Shown in pieces: positions 1 to 7,887 of a stretch of 16,461 nt of DNA. Origin of the DNA: an uncultured Oscillospiraceae bacterium (GTDB taxonomy: Bacteria; Bacillota; Clostridia; Oscillospirales; Oscillospiraceae); NCBI GenBank assembly GCA_934655875.1, contig CAKUHB010000042.1, positions 1-16,461 on the forward strand, read 5' to 3'. Position 1 is the first letter of the stretch. Each line of letters opens with the position of its first letter. Under the pieces are notes generated by a model. It was given only the letters and a program-made list of their open reading frames with translations, was not told the origin of the DNA and searched no databases. A program made the position numbers and the translations under genes.

Positions 1-408
1 ACCGCCACGGCTGACGCCGCCGGTATCAACGTCACGAAGTACAAGTACCTCGCCACCTGCATCGGCGCGGGCATCTCCGGCCTTGGCGGCACGTACTACG
101 TCATGAACTACATCAAGGGCACCTGGGAGAATCAGGGCACCATCGAAGCGCTCGGCTGGCTGGCTGTCGCGCTGGTCATCTTCGCAACGTGGAAATCGCT
201 GCGCGCCATCTGGGGCTCGTACCTGTTCGGCGTCCTCTACTGGGCGTACAACTACATTCCCGGCCTGTCCCGCAGCACGCTGGAGCTGTTCAAGATGCTC
301 CCGTATGTGGTCACGATCCTCGTCCTGCTCATGGTCTCCATGCGCAAGAAGAAGGAAGACCAGCCGCCCCAGTCCCTGGGCGTCCCGTACTTCCGCGAAG
401 AGCGATAA
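1..408 (+). CDS. ABC transporter permease, BPD_transp_2 type (nucleoside/sugar), 3' part only
   Basis: The reading frame is open from base 1 and ends at TAA 406-408, giving the last 135 residues of an integral membrane permease whose start lies outside the window. The visible part begins with ATADAAGINVTKYKYLATC, the cytoplasmic coupling-type stretch typical of the branched-chain/nucleoside permease family. A Gly-rich segment (GAGISGLGGTYY) and hydrophobic helices follow (about residues 66-80 and 115-128), and the end is basic and hydrophilic (RKKKEDQPPQ). The closing residues SLGVPYFREER resemble the conserved end of the second permease of nucleoside ABC importers (YufQ/NupQ-like), which is my preferred reading; a simple-sugar importer is the alternative. 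In such operons this gene is usually last, after the lipoprotein, ATPase and first permease. That fits the strong terminator immediately downstream. Confidence 0.82.
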   Translation, partial: TATADAAGINVTKYKYLATCIGAGISGLGGTYYVMNYIKGTWENQGTIEALGWLAVALVIFATWKSLRAIWGSYLFGVLYWAYNYIPGLSRSTLELFKMLPYVVTILVLLMVSMRKKKEDQPPQSLGVPYFREER

Positions 409-456
409 AAAAATAGAAGCCGCACTCTGTACGAGCAAGCAGGCCATCAGGCAGTT

Positions 457-494
457 AACAGGCACAGCAGAATCATCTGCTGTGCCTGTTTTTT
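457..494 (+). terminator. Rho-independent terminator of the permease operon
   Basis: A perfect 14-bp stem, AACAGGCACAGCAG pairing with CTGCTGTGCCTGTT, has a 6-nt loop (AATCAT) and runs straight into six T residues. It lies about 50 bases after the permease stop codon, so it probably ends that operon. Confidence 0.93.
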
Positions 495-520
495 GTATCA
501 TTTGATTTCATGTGAGATCC

Positions 521-644
521 CTTGCCTCTCCCTTTGGGGGAGGTGTCTGAGCGAAGCGAAGACGGAGAGGGGGTAAGCACTGAGCGTGACTGCAAAGCCC
601 TCTCAGCCGCCTGCGGCGACAGCTCTCCCGGAGGGAGAGCCAAG
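521..644. repeat. Palindromic multi-stem intergenic repeat, copy 1
   Basis: The element starts with CTTGCCTCTCCC and ends with GGGAGAGCCAAG, near-perfect terminal inverted repeats. Inside are further self-pairing pieces: CCTCTCCC/GGGGAGG at the left end, CGGAGAGGG with GCCCTCTC across the middle, GCCGC-CT-GCGGC, and GCTCTCCC-GGA-GGGAGAGC at the right end. The AGCGAAGCGAAG stretch is also characteristic. It encodes no believable protein. Repeats of this look are, from memory, common between genes of Oscillospirales bacteria. Confidence 0.8.
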
Positions 645-652
645 AGCCTTTC

Positions 653-768
653 CTTGCCTCTCCCCTTGGGAGAGGTGGCTGAGTGAAGCGAAGTCGGAGA
701 GGGTAAAACGGGTGCGCCAAGCGCCCTCTCAGTCGCCTGCGGCGACAGCTCTCCCGGAGGGAGCGACA
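653..768. repeat. Palindromic multi-stem intergenic repeat, copy 2
   Basis: This is a second, diverged copy in the same orientation, 132 bases after the first. It shares the left end CTTGCCTCTCCC, the AGTGAAGCGAAG core, GGAGAGGGT, GCCCTCTCAGTCGCCTGCGG and GACAGCTCTCCCGGAGGGAG. The central 25-30 bases differ from copy 1, while the pairing arms are retained. Its right end (GGGAGCGACAAGG) has lost the clean terminal inverted repeat. Confidence 0.78.
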
Positions 769-820
769 AGGTGCAAGAGCTGTGCAGGTTTTGCGGATAT
801 CAAATCCTTCGGCACGCAGA

Positions 821-855
821 AAACGCCGCCCGCTGCGGGTGCATCGGGCGGCGTT
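821..855 (-). terminator. Rho-independent terminator of the SLH protein gene
   Basis: Read on the minus strand, AACGCCGCCCG pairs with CGGGCGGCGTT (11 bp, 12-nt loop) and is followed by TTTTCTG. It sits about 20 bases past the stop codon of the SLH-domain gene. Confidence 0.88.
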
Positions 856-874
856 GGGTCTTATTCGTTTGGAT

Positions 875-3800
875 TTACTTGTCGAGCGTCAGGAAGCGGT
901 GGAGCATCACGGCAACCTGGGCGCGGGTGGCGTTGTTCTTGGCGGACAGGGTGGTCCGGCCGTTGGAGCTGACGCCGGTGATAATGCCGTTGCCGACAGC
1001 CCACTGCATGGCCGTGGTGGCGTAGGTGCTGACCTGCGCACGGTCGGTGAAGCTGTTCAGCGCGGAGGTATCAGCCGTCGGGGAGCCTGCGTAGCGGTAC
1101 AGGATGGCTGCGATCTGCTCACGGGTGATCTTGCCGTCCGGATCGAACGTCTTGGCGGTCGCGCCGTTGACAATACCGTTGTTGGAAGCCCACAGGACTG
1201 CGTTGTAGTAATACTGGCCTTCCTTGTTGTCCGTGAACTTGTTGGTGATGCCTGCGACGGAGGGCTGGCCTGCCGCACGATAGAGGATCGTCACCAGCAT
1301 GGCTCGGGTCATGCTCTGGTTCGGGCCAAAGACCGTCGGATCCTTGGTGCTGATGCCGTTGACAAGACCGTTGGTGTACATGAAGTCGACGGAGTTGGAA
1401 GCCCACTTGGTCGAGCCGCTGACATCCTTGAACTTCTGGGAAGATGTCTGCTGGATGACCTTGAAGCTGATGGAGCCCTTGGTCGAGCCGTTGATCGTGT
1501 AGTTGACAACGACAGTGGCCGCATCCGCCTTCGGCAGGACGTAGAGGTTATCGACGGAGTTGGTGCCGGAGAAATAGAACTTCGTGCTGTTATAGTCCTT
1601 GCTGCTCAGCTCGGTGCAGTTGGTGATGTTGGTGTACTGCGTGTAGAGCTTGCCGCCGGTGACGCTGGTGATGGTGAGATATGCGCTGTTCGCGCCGGTC
1701 TCCGGAGCCAGATCATCTGCGATGGACATGGACTTGAACGTTGCGCCGGTGGAGTAGATAGAGTTCGTGTCATTGACGTAGACAATGAGACTGCCCTCCA
1801 TGTCGCCTGCCGTGCCGGAAGCCGTGAACGGAATGGTCACGGTATACTTGGCCGTGCTGGTACCGGCGATGAAGTGAACGTTCGACAGCAGGCTTGCGCC
1901 CGTGGACGCCTGGCTGGAAATGAAGTAGGACGTCGTGGTGTCGATCTTGCCGGAGCCGGTCGTGCTGCCCTTATAGAGGGAGCCGCGGGATTCGCCGGTG
2001 GAGCTGAAGCGGACAGACTTGAGCGTGCCGGAGTAGATGCTGCGGAAATCGCTCTCCTGCATGGCCTGCGCTTCATTGGCGGAGATATGATAGGTCACGG
2101 TGCCGCTGCTGGTCATAACGATGATCTTGCCGGTGGCAAGCTCGCCGTTGGACGCGTAAGCGGTATACTCGATCGTGTAGCTGCCGGCGGTCCGGGTCGG
2201 CTTGAAGGCCATCTTGCTGACCTCTGCGGCAGAATACTTCGTGGTCGTGCTGACGGCGCTGGACAGTGCGCTCGAGGTATAGACCGTGCCGTTTGTGGGC
2301 TGCTTGAACATGAAGGTGCTCGGCGTGACCTTGGTCAGCGCCCTGACCTTGTCGGAGATCTTGCTGCCGTCCAGCAGGACGTAGTTTGCATCGTCCTCCA
2401 GCATCAGGCTGACGTCCTCGGCCTTCGGGCTCGTGACGGTGATGGTCTTGGTGCCCTCATACTCCTGACCGTTGATGGTCGTCTTGGCCGTCAGGACGAG
2501 CTTGCCGCTGGCCGTGGCCGTGACGTTGATGGTCGCGCCCTTGGCGGACGTGGTCTTGCTGAGAGTGGCGAGCGAGGAGTCGTTCAGCGTCCAGGTCAGC
2601 GTATGCGCCGTGGAGACGTCGACATACTTCTGCGAGGACGGGTTATAGGTCTGCGCAACGCCGGAGACCGTGAAGGTATCGCCGACATTGACCTCGGTCT
2701 TGGCCGCGGTGATCTCGACGAAGTAGTCGCCGCTGATGGTGATGGTCGCCACGTTGCTGATACCGGTGATCGTGTCCGATCCGTTCTTCGCCGTGACAAC
2801 GCACTGGACGGTATATGCGCCGGGGCCGGTGATGAAGCCCTTGTTGACCAGAGTCTTCAGGTTGAGCGTGGAGGTCGTTCTGGTCACACCGTCGCTGCAC
2901 TTCTGGTCGTCCAGCGTGGTCGCGGTGTCAGCTGCGTTGTACCATTTCACGTTGGTCAGCGTGTAGCCGGCCTTGGTCGTGCCGACGTCGACATACAGGT
3001 TCTCGCTCGAGAAATCGGCGTTGACCTTGTAGGTCGCGGAGGAAGGCTGGGTGTAGAACTCAATGCTGCTCGCTTCGGCGCTGTCGATCGTGAACTTGCC
3101 GGTCGCGGGCGCCACCGGATAATAGGCGATGTAGTTCTTGGTGTCACGGCCGTTGATCTCGCCGGTGATCTGGAGCTTGCCGCCGGTCGTAACAGACTTG
3201 ATGTTCGTCAGCGGCCGGCTTTCGGTCTTGCCGGTGCTCTGGAGCGTGATGGTCGCAGTCTCGTTTCCGAGCTGCTGGACGACCTTCAATGCCGTGCTGG
3301 CGGTGAAGGTCGGGGTCGGGGTGACCTGCTTATTATAGGCCTTGGCCGTCCAAACACGGACAGTCAGGCTCTGGGAGTTGGTCTTGCCGTTCGCGTTGGT
3401 GATCGTCGCGGTGACCTTGACCTCGCCCGGGTACTTGGCAGTCAGCGTGGCGTTTTTGCCCGTGGCCGTGGTGCTGCCGCTGAAGTCTGCATAGCTGGAC
3501 TTGTCGACCGTCCACTTGATGTCTGCATCTTCCTTCGGAACGCTGAGGTTCGCGACAAGACCGATGCTCTTTACGGCATAGTCCTCCGCAGCCGTGTTGC
3601 TGAAGACCATCTTGTCCGTTTCCAGTGCCTTGATCGTTGCGTCGTCATATGTAACGCTTTCGATCGTGACAGTCTCGTTGGAAACGAGGATCTTGCAGTT
3701 CGCCGTCTTGCTGCTGTCTGCAAGAGACTTGACCGTGATCGTTGCTTCACCCTCGCCCTTGATGACTACGGTGCCGGTGCTTCTGCCGATGGTCGCGACA

Positions 3801-4696
3801 GACGTATTGTCGCTCTCCCAGGAGTAGCTGCCGGTGGTGCTGCCGCCGAGAGACGCCGTCAGCGTGAAGCTCTTGGTGCTCGTCGTGGCGCTGACCGTCT
3901 TGCCGGTCACGTCGGTGGTGCCATTGAGGATGGAGAGCGTCTGCTCGCTCGCCTTCGTCACATAGACGCCGACGTCCGCGGTCATGGTAAGCGTCGATTC
4001 CAGCTGCTTATCATTGTTGTTCGTATAGTAATGGGTATAGCTGAGCGTTGCCGACACAAGAGCCGCGTCGGTCTTATCAGCTGCCTTGACGCTTGCAGTG
4101 GCCTTGCCGCTTCTGCTGTTGACCTCCTGCGCCGTCGCCGGGGTTACCGTGACAACGTCCGTATCGTTGCTCGTGAAGGCAACCGTCGCCTTGCCAAGGC
4201 CGCCGTTCGTGCCGACCGGAGAAGTGGCCGGGCCCGTGACCGTCGCCGTGAGCGTGCCGGACTTGCTGCCGACCAGATTCATGGGATCCGGCGTCAGCGT
4301 GATGCCCCAGGCCGTGATGGTCACGGTCCAGTAGTTATAATACGTCTTGGCGTTCATGCCCGTGCCGGACGAGGTCGCGGCCGTCAGGGTCAGCGTGGTG
4401 CTGCCCGTGGCCTTCTTGGCCGTCAGAACCGTCGACGCGCCCGAGGTATACCGGAGCGTGGCGTAATCGCTGGTCGACGAGCTGCCGCGGCTGCCGAAAT
4501 ACCACTTGGTATTGTCGTTCAGTTTGCCGACAGTCTCGTCTCCCGATCTCGGGAAAACGATCTCGTCACCGACGCCCATGGCGACGGTAAACGTCTTCGT
4601 CGTAGTCGTATCTGCTGCCAGCACAGCCGGAACCATGGCCAGAAGCATGGCCAGCACCAGCATGAGGCTCAGCAGTTTTCCAAATGTACGCTTCAT
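875..4696 (-). CDS. Secreted S-layer homology (SLH) domain protein with Ig-like repeats
   Basis: This 1273-residue protein is exported and probably anchored to the cell wall. The start at 4696 is chosen over an upstream in-frame codon because it is preceded by GAAAGAGGTG and begins a classic signal peptide: a basic MKRTFGK, then a hydrophobic run ending VPAVLA near residue 27. The middle is Thr/Ser-rich beta-sandwich sequence with almost no cysteine. The clearest Ig-like (Big_2-type) unit is at about 252-338, with WESDNTSVATI and GEGEATITVK; less regular units follow. Residues about 1089-1273 form three SLH domains, marked by FKDV, then TRAMLV, TREQIA and TRAQVA at the conserved TRA positions and NGLVNG/NGIVNG/NGIITG. 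SLH triplets are known to bind pyruvylated secondary cell-wall polymers. The Ig-like part could act in adhesion or simply as a spacer; no enzyme domain is visible. It is monocistronic between its own promoter and terminator, and divergent from the gene at 4970. Confidence 0.92.
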   Translation of the reverse strand: MKRTFGKLLSLMLVLAMLLAMVPAVLAADTTTTKTFTVAMGVGDEIVFPRSGDETVGKLNDNTKWYFGSRGSSSTSDYATLRYTSGASTVLTAKKATGSTTLTLTAATSSGTGMNAKTYYNYWTVTITAWGITLTPDPMNLVGSKSGTLTATVTGPATSPVGTNGGLGKATVAFTSNDTDVVTVTPATAQEVNSRSGKATASVKAADKTDAALVSATLSYTHYYTNNNDKQLESTLTMTADVGVYVTKASEQTLSILNGTTDVTGKTVSATTSTKSFTLTASLGGSTTGSYSWESDNTSVATIGRSTGTVVIKGEGEATITVKSLADSSKTANCKILVSNETVTIESVTYDDATIKALETDKMVFSNTAAEDYAVKSIGLVANLSVPKEDADIKWTVDKSSYADFSGSTTATGKNATLTAKYPGEVKVTATITNANGKTNSQSLTVRVWTAKAYNKQVTPTPTFTASTALKVVQQLGNETATITLQSTGKTESRPLTNIKSVTTGGKLQITGEINGRDTKNYIAYYPVAPATGKFTIDSAEASSIEFYTQPSSATYKVNADFSSENLYVDVGTTKAGYTLTNVKWYNAADTATTLDDQKCSDGVTRTTSTLNLKTLVNKGFITGPGAYTVQCVVTAKNGSDTITGISNVATITISGDYFVEITAAKTEVNVGDTFTVSGVAQTYNPSSQKYVDVSTAHTLTWTLNDSSLATLSKTTSAKGATINVTATASGKLVLTAKTTINGQEYEGTKTITVTSPKAEDVSLMLEDDANYVLLDGSKISDKVRALTKVTPSTFMFKQPTNGTVYTSSALSSAVSTTTKYSAAEVSKMAFKPTRTAGSYTIEYTAYASNGELATGKIIVMTSSGTVTYHISANEAQAMQESDFRSIYSGTLKSVRFSSTGESRGSLYKGSTTGSGKIDTTTSYFISSQASTGASLLSNVHFIAGTSTAKYTVTIPFTASGTAGDMEGSLIVYVNDTNSIYSTGATFKSMSIADDLAPETGANSAYLTITSVTGGKLYTQYTNITNCTELSSKDYNSTKFYFSGTNSVDNLYVLPKADAATVVVNYTINGSTKGSISFKVIQQTSSQKFKDVSGSTKWASNSVDFMYTNGLVNGISTKDPTVFGPNQSMTRAMLVTILYRAAGQPSVAGITNKFTDNKEGQYYYNAVLWASNNGIVNGATAKTFDPDGKITREQIAAILYRYAGSPTADTSALNSFTDRAQVSTYATTAMQWAVGNGIITGVSSNGRTTLSAKNNATRAQVAVMLHRFLTLDK

Positions 4697-4716
4697 ACTT
4701 GCACCTCTTTCAAATC

Positions 4717-4738
4717 GCAGACATGCGCGCACGTCTGC
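4717..4738. promoter_or_regulatory. 22-bp quasi-palindrome in the 5' leader of the SLH gene
   Basis: GCAGACATGCG-CGCACGTCTGC is self-complementary except for one symmetric base pair. It lies 21 bases ahead of the SLH gene start, between the predicted transcription start and the ribosome site. It could be an RNA hairpin in the leader or a protein-binding site; the sequence does not say which. Confidence 0.45.
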
Positions 4739-4745
4739 TAGGATG

Positions 4746-4782
4746 TATGGTATCAGTTTACCATAAAAATTAAAAATTGCAA
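4746..4782 (-). promoter_or_regulatory. Promoter and operator-like inverted repeat of the SLH gene
   Basis: On the minus strand, TTGCAA (4777-4782) and TAAACT (4755-4760) are 16 bases apart in an AT-rich setting. The perfect inverted repeat TATGGTA-N6-TACCATA (4746-4765) covers the -10 box and probable start point, a common place for a repressor site. The promoter is moderately convincing; the operator role is inference. Confidence 0.5.
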
Positions 4783-4891
4783 CCAATTTTTACGAAATCC
4801 GCTGATTTTCCAGCTACTTGCGCCGTTTTTGCCCCATGTTGTGCGGTAGACGTAACAACCACGCAATATCTTGTGGAGCCGCTTTCGCGTA

Positions 4892-4928
4892 TTTACAAAC
4901 CACTACGGGAATGCTATACTATAGTATA
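4892..4928 (+). promoter_or_regulatory. Promoter of the esterase-acyltransferase cluster, with a 14-bp palindrome
   Basis: TTTACA (4892-4897) and the extended -10 TGCTATACT (4912-4920) are 17 bases apart, close to the sigma-A consensus. The perfect palindrome TATACTATAGTATA (4915-4928) overlaps the -10 box and start point, so a dimeric repressor could block initiation there. The TetR-family gene at 7888 is the obvious candidate for binding it; that link is inferred from position only. Confidence 0.65.
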
Positions 4929-4969
4929 ATTTATTGTTTCACCTGCAATTCGGAAAGGAATCATCACTC

Positions 4970-7135
4970 ATGGGTCTGCCTGCAAAGCTGGTGCGCGCAC
5001 AACTGAATTTCTTCAAGCCCTTCGTCGCCAACTGCTCGCTGGAGGTCACCCGCAAGGGGCAGGACAAGCTGGGCGAGCTGATGGAGGCCATCCACCGGCG
5101 CGACGTCATCGTCCGCGACCACGATTTCGGCCCCTTCCGGGGCGCGTGGATCATCCCGAAGGACGAGCGGCGGCAGGGCGTCATTTTATATCTGCACGGC
5201 GGCGGCTACACCTGCGGCAATCTGGACTATGCCAAAGGCTTCGCCGCGACGCTCTCGGATGAGTGCGGCGTGCGCGTGTTCTGCGCGGCCTACCGCCTCG
5301 CGCCGGAGGAGCGCTTCCCTGCCGCGCTGGATGACGCAGTCGTGGCCTATCAGTATCTTCTGTCCAAGGGCTATCCCGCCCGGCAGATTTTGCTCTGCGG
5401 CGAGTCCGCGGGCGGCGGTCTCATTTACGCTTTATGTCTGAAGCTGAAATCGCTTCGCCTGCCGCTTCCGTGCGGCCTGATCGGCATTTCGCCGTGGACG
5501 GATCTGACCGGCTCCGGCGAGTCTTACATCACGAACCGCGACATTGACCCCTCCATGACACCGGAGCTGCTGCAATTTTACGCCGGCTGCTACACCGACG
5601 ACCCGAGGAACCCCCTCTGCTCGCCGCTGTTCGGCGATCTGACGGGGCTGCCGCCGTCACTGCTGTTCGTCGGCGGCGACGAGGTCATGCTGGACGACAC
5701 GCGCATGCTCCACCAGAAGCTTGTGGAGTGCGGCTGCAGGAGCCAGCTGGTCGTCGCGCCGGAGCGCTGGCACGCGTATGTGCTGTATTATCTGAACGAA
5801 AACATGTCGGATTTCGACACGATCAACGACTTTCTGACGCGCGTTCTCTGCCCGGCCAAAAAGCTCCGCTGGATGCGGCTGGACAACGCGGCCAAGATCT
5901 ATCCCGCGGCCAAGCGGCGCGGCTGGACAAACTATTTCCGCCTGTCCGCCACGCTCAAGGAGCCGGTCGACATGCAGATCCTGCGCACAGCGCTGGACGT
6001 GACGGTGCGGCGCTTCCCGTCCATCGCGGTACGGCTGCGCCGCGGCGTGTTCTGGTATTATCTCGAGGAGATCGAAAAAGCGCCGCCCATTGAGGAGGAC
6101 AAGAGCTATCCCCTCGTCCACGTACCGTTTGACGACGTGCGCAAATGCGCGTTCCGCGTGCTGGTCTATCGCAGCCGGATCGCCGTGGAATTTTTCCACG
6201 CTGTCACTGACGGCACGGGCGGGCTCATCTTCCTCAAGACGCTCGTCGCCGAGTATCTCTGCCAGAAATACGGCATTTCCATCCCCGCGGAGGACGGCGT
6301 TCTCGGCCGGCTGGAGGATCCCGACCCGGAGGAGCTGGAGGACAGCTTCCTGCGCTACGCCGGCGACATCACCGCCAGCCGCAGCGAGCAGACGGCCTAC
6401 CACTTGAGCGGCACGCCGGAGCCGGACGGATTTCTGAACCTCACGACGCTCATGCTGCCGGTCGCGGCCGTCAAGGAGAAATCGCGCGAGCTTGGCGTCA
6501 GCGTGACGGAGTTTATCGCCGCCGTCATGATGAAGGCCATCTGTGACCTACAGGCGGAGCAGGTGCCGCGCCGCATGCGGCGCAAGCCCGTGAAGGTTCT
6601 GCTGCCGGTCAATCTGCGCGGCCTGTTCCCCAGCCGGACGCTGCGGAACTTTGCGTCCTATGTGACGCCGGAAATTGACCCGCGGCTCGGCGATTATTCG
6701 CTTCAGGAGATCTGCCGGATCGTCCATTACCGGATGGGGCTTGAAAACGACCCCCGGATGATGGCCGCCAAGATCGCGACGAACGTCGCGAGCGAGCGCT
6801 CTCCGGTGCTGCGCGTCATGCCGCTGTTTATCAAGAATCTGGCTATGAAGGCCGTTTTCGATCTGGTCGGCGAGTGCAAATCCTGCCTGTGCCTGTCCAA
6901 TCTCGGCGCGGTCCGCCTGCCGCAGGCCATGGCGCCGTATGTAGCGCGGATGGACTTCATCATCGGCGTACAGGCCAAGGCGCCGCACAACTGCGGCGTC
7001 GTCAGCTGGGACGGCACGATGTATGTGAACATGATCCGCAACATCCAGGAGCCGGAGCTGGAATCTCATTTTTACCGAGTCCTGCACAGTCTGGGTCTGC
7101 CCGTCAGGGTCGAGAGCAACCAGCGCTGGGCATAA
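4970..7135 (+). CDS. Alpha/beta-hydrolase (HSL family) fused to an alcohol-acetyltransferase/condensation-like domain
   Basis: This is a 721-residue two-domain, apparently cytosolic protein. The start at 4970 is preferred because AAGGA lies 10 bases upstream; an earlier in-frame TTG at 4934 falls next to the promoter. Residues about 45-295 form a hormone-sensitive-lipase-type hydrolase: oxyanion motif HGGG at 76-79, nucleophile elbow GESAGG with Ser146, likely acid Asp237 (GGDE) and His268 (RWHAY). The triad therefore looks complete. Residues about 300-715 resemble the chloramphenicol-acetyltransferase-like fold of condensation and alcohol acetyltransferases, with HAVTDG at 410-415 matching the HxxxDG active site, and LLPVNLRGLFPSRTLRN and LSNLG later. 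Fusion suggests one half makes an acyl ester and the other cleaves or trims it, but the substrate is unknown. It is the first gene of a cluster with the zinc-ribbon membrane protein 18 bases downstream. Confidence 0.87.
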   Translation: MGLPAKLVRAQLNFFKPFVANCSLEVTRKGQDKLGELMEAIHRRDVIVRDHDFGPFRGAWIIPKDERRQGVILYLHGGGYTCGNLDYAKGFAATLSDECGVRVFCAAYRLAPEERFPAALDDAVVAYQYLLSKGYPARQILLCGESAGGGLIYALCLKLKSLRLPLPCGLIGISPWTDLTGSGESYITNRDIDPSMTPELLQFYAGCYTDDPRNPLCSPLFGDLTGLPPSLLFVGGDEVMLDDTRMLHQKLVECGCRSQLVVAPERWHAYVLYYLNENMSDFDTINDFLTRVLCPAKKLRWMRLDNAAKIYPAAKRRGWTNYFRLSATLKEPVDMQILRTALDVTVRRFPSIAVRLRRGVFWYYLEEIEKAPPIEEDKSYPLVHVPFDDVRKCAFRVLVYRSRIAVEFFHAVTDGTGGLIFLKTLVAEYLCQKYGISIPAEDGVLGRLEDPDPEELEDSFLRYAGDITASRSEQTAYHLSGTPEPDGFLNLTTLMLPVAAVKEKSRELGVSVTEFIAAVMMKAICDLQAEQVPRRMRRKPVKVLLPVNLRGLFPSRTLRNFASYVTPEIDPRLGDYSLQEICRIVHYRMGLENDPRMMAAKIATNVASERSPVLRVMPLFIKNLAMKAVFDLVGECKSCLCLSNLGAVRLPQAMAPYVARMDFIIGVQAKAPHNCGVVSWDGTMYVNMIRNIQEPELESHFYRVLHSLGLPVRVESNQRWA

Positions 7136-7153
7136 CAGGAGGTAGCATCTATT

Positions 7154-7852
7154 ATGTATTGTGTGAACTGCGGCGTCGAGCTCGCCGACAGCGAAAAGAA
7201 ATGTCCCCTCTGCGGAACGCCGGTCTTCCATCCCGACATTCCGCGCACACCGGCGGAGCCGCCCTTCCCGCCTGCCCGCCGCATCCGGGCAGAGGATGTG
7301 AACCGCTCCGGCATTCTGTTCGTGCTGACCGTGGCGGCGCTTCTGCCGGCGCTTCTGTGCCTGCTGTGCGACTGGCGCATCAACGGCACGCTCGTCTGGT
7401 CGGGCTATGCCGCGGGCGCGATCGCGCTCCTTTATATCATTATTCTGCTGCCGATGTGGTTCCGGCACCCGAACCCGGTCATTTTTGTGCCGGTGGACTT
7501 CGTCGCCGTCGGGCTGTATCTGCTGTACATCGATTTTGCCGTCGGCGGCCACTGGTTTTTGTCCTTCGCTTTCCCGGTCACGGGTGCGATCGGGCTGCTG
7601 GTCACGGCGGTCGTCACGCTGACGCACTATCTGCACGGCGGATATCTGTTCATCTATGGCGGCGGCTTTATCTTAAGCGGTGCGCTGGCCGTACTCATTG
7701 AGTTTTTGCTCAATCTCACGTTCCAGATCCACGAGACGTTCTTCTGGTCGTTCTATCCGCTGGTCGCGGGCGTCGTCATCGGCAGCATGCTGATCGTCAT
7801 CGCCGTCTGCAAGCCGCTGCGCGAGTCGCTGCACAGGAAATTTTTCCTGTAA
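7154..7852 (+). CDS. Zinc-ribbon multi-pass membrane protein (DUF6320-like)
   Basis: This is a 232-residue protein with a strong AGGAGG site just upstream of the ATG. The first 25 residues hold two Cys-x2-Cys pairs (C3/C6 and C17/C20, the latter in CPLC), a short zinc ribbon at the cytosolic end. A proline-rich linker follows, then about six hydrophobic helices (roughly 53-73, 80-102, 108-125, 131-159, 164-190, 197-219), ending in a basic tail. From memory, proteins of this shape (DUF6320) sit next to alcohol-acetyltransferase-like genes in Clostridia, as here, where only 18 bases separate the two. Its role is unknown; it could be a membrane partner or transporter for the ester product. The family name is recalled, not checked. 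Confidence 0.8.
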   Translation: MYCVNCGVELADSEKKCPLCGTPVFHPDIPRTPAEPPFPPARRIRAEDVNRSGILFVLTVAALLPALLCLLCDWRINGTLVWSGYAAGAIALLYIIILLPMWFRHPNPVIFVPVDFVAVGLYLLYIDFAVGGHWFLSFAFPVTGAIGLLVTAVVTLTHYLHGGYLFIYGGGFILSGALAVLIEFLLNLTFQIHETFFWSFYPLVAGVVIGSMLIVIAVCKPLRESLHRKFFL

Positions 7853-7887
7853 GCGTCCCCCGCTCCCCTACCAAAAACAGAAAGGAT

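Noticed and set aside
521..768. CRISPR array
   Set aside because: There are only two units of about 120 bases, each internally palindromic, with no short repeat-spacer periodicity.
473..972. Open frames on both strands across 473-972, rich in Pro, Ser and Arg
   Set aside because: They translate the palindromic repeats (for example LPPGELSPQA repeated twice) and have no ribosome sites. Such frames are a familiar misannotation of this repeat type.
782..4741. A plus-strand open frame of about 1300 codons antisense to the SLH gene
   Set aside because: It mirrors a real gene with a signal peptide, SLH domains, promoter and terminator. Its own translation is low-complexity Gly/Arg/Asp/Val-rich with no ribosome site; the lack of stops follows from GC-ending codons on the true strand.
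5657..7636. Long minus-strand frames (about 250 and 360 codons) opposite the esterase-acyltransferase and membrane-protein genes
   Set aside because: They are shadows of well-supported plus-strand genes, with His/Arg/Gln/Ala-rich composition and no start signals.
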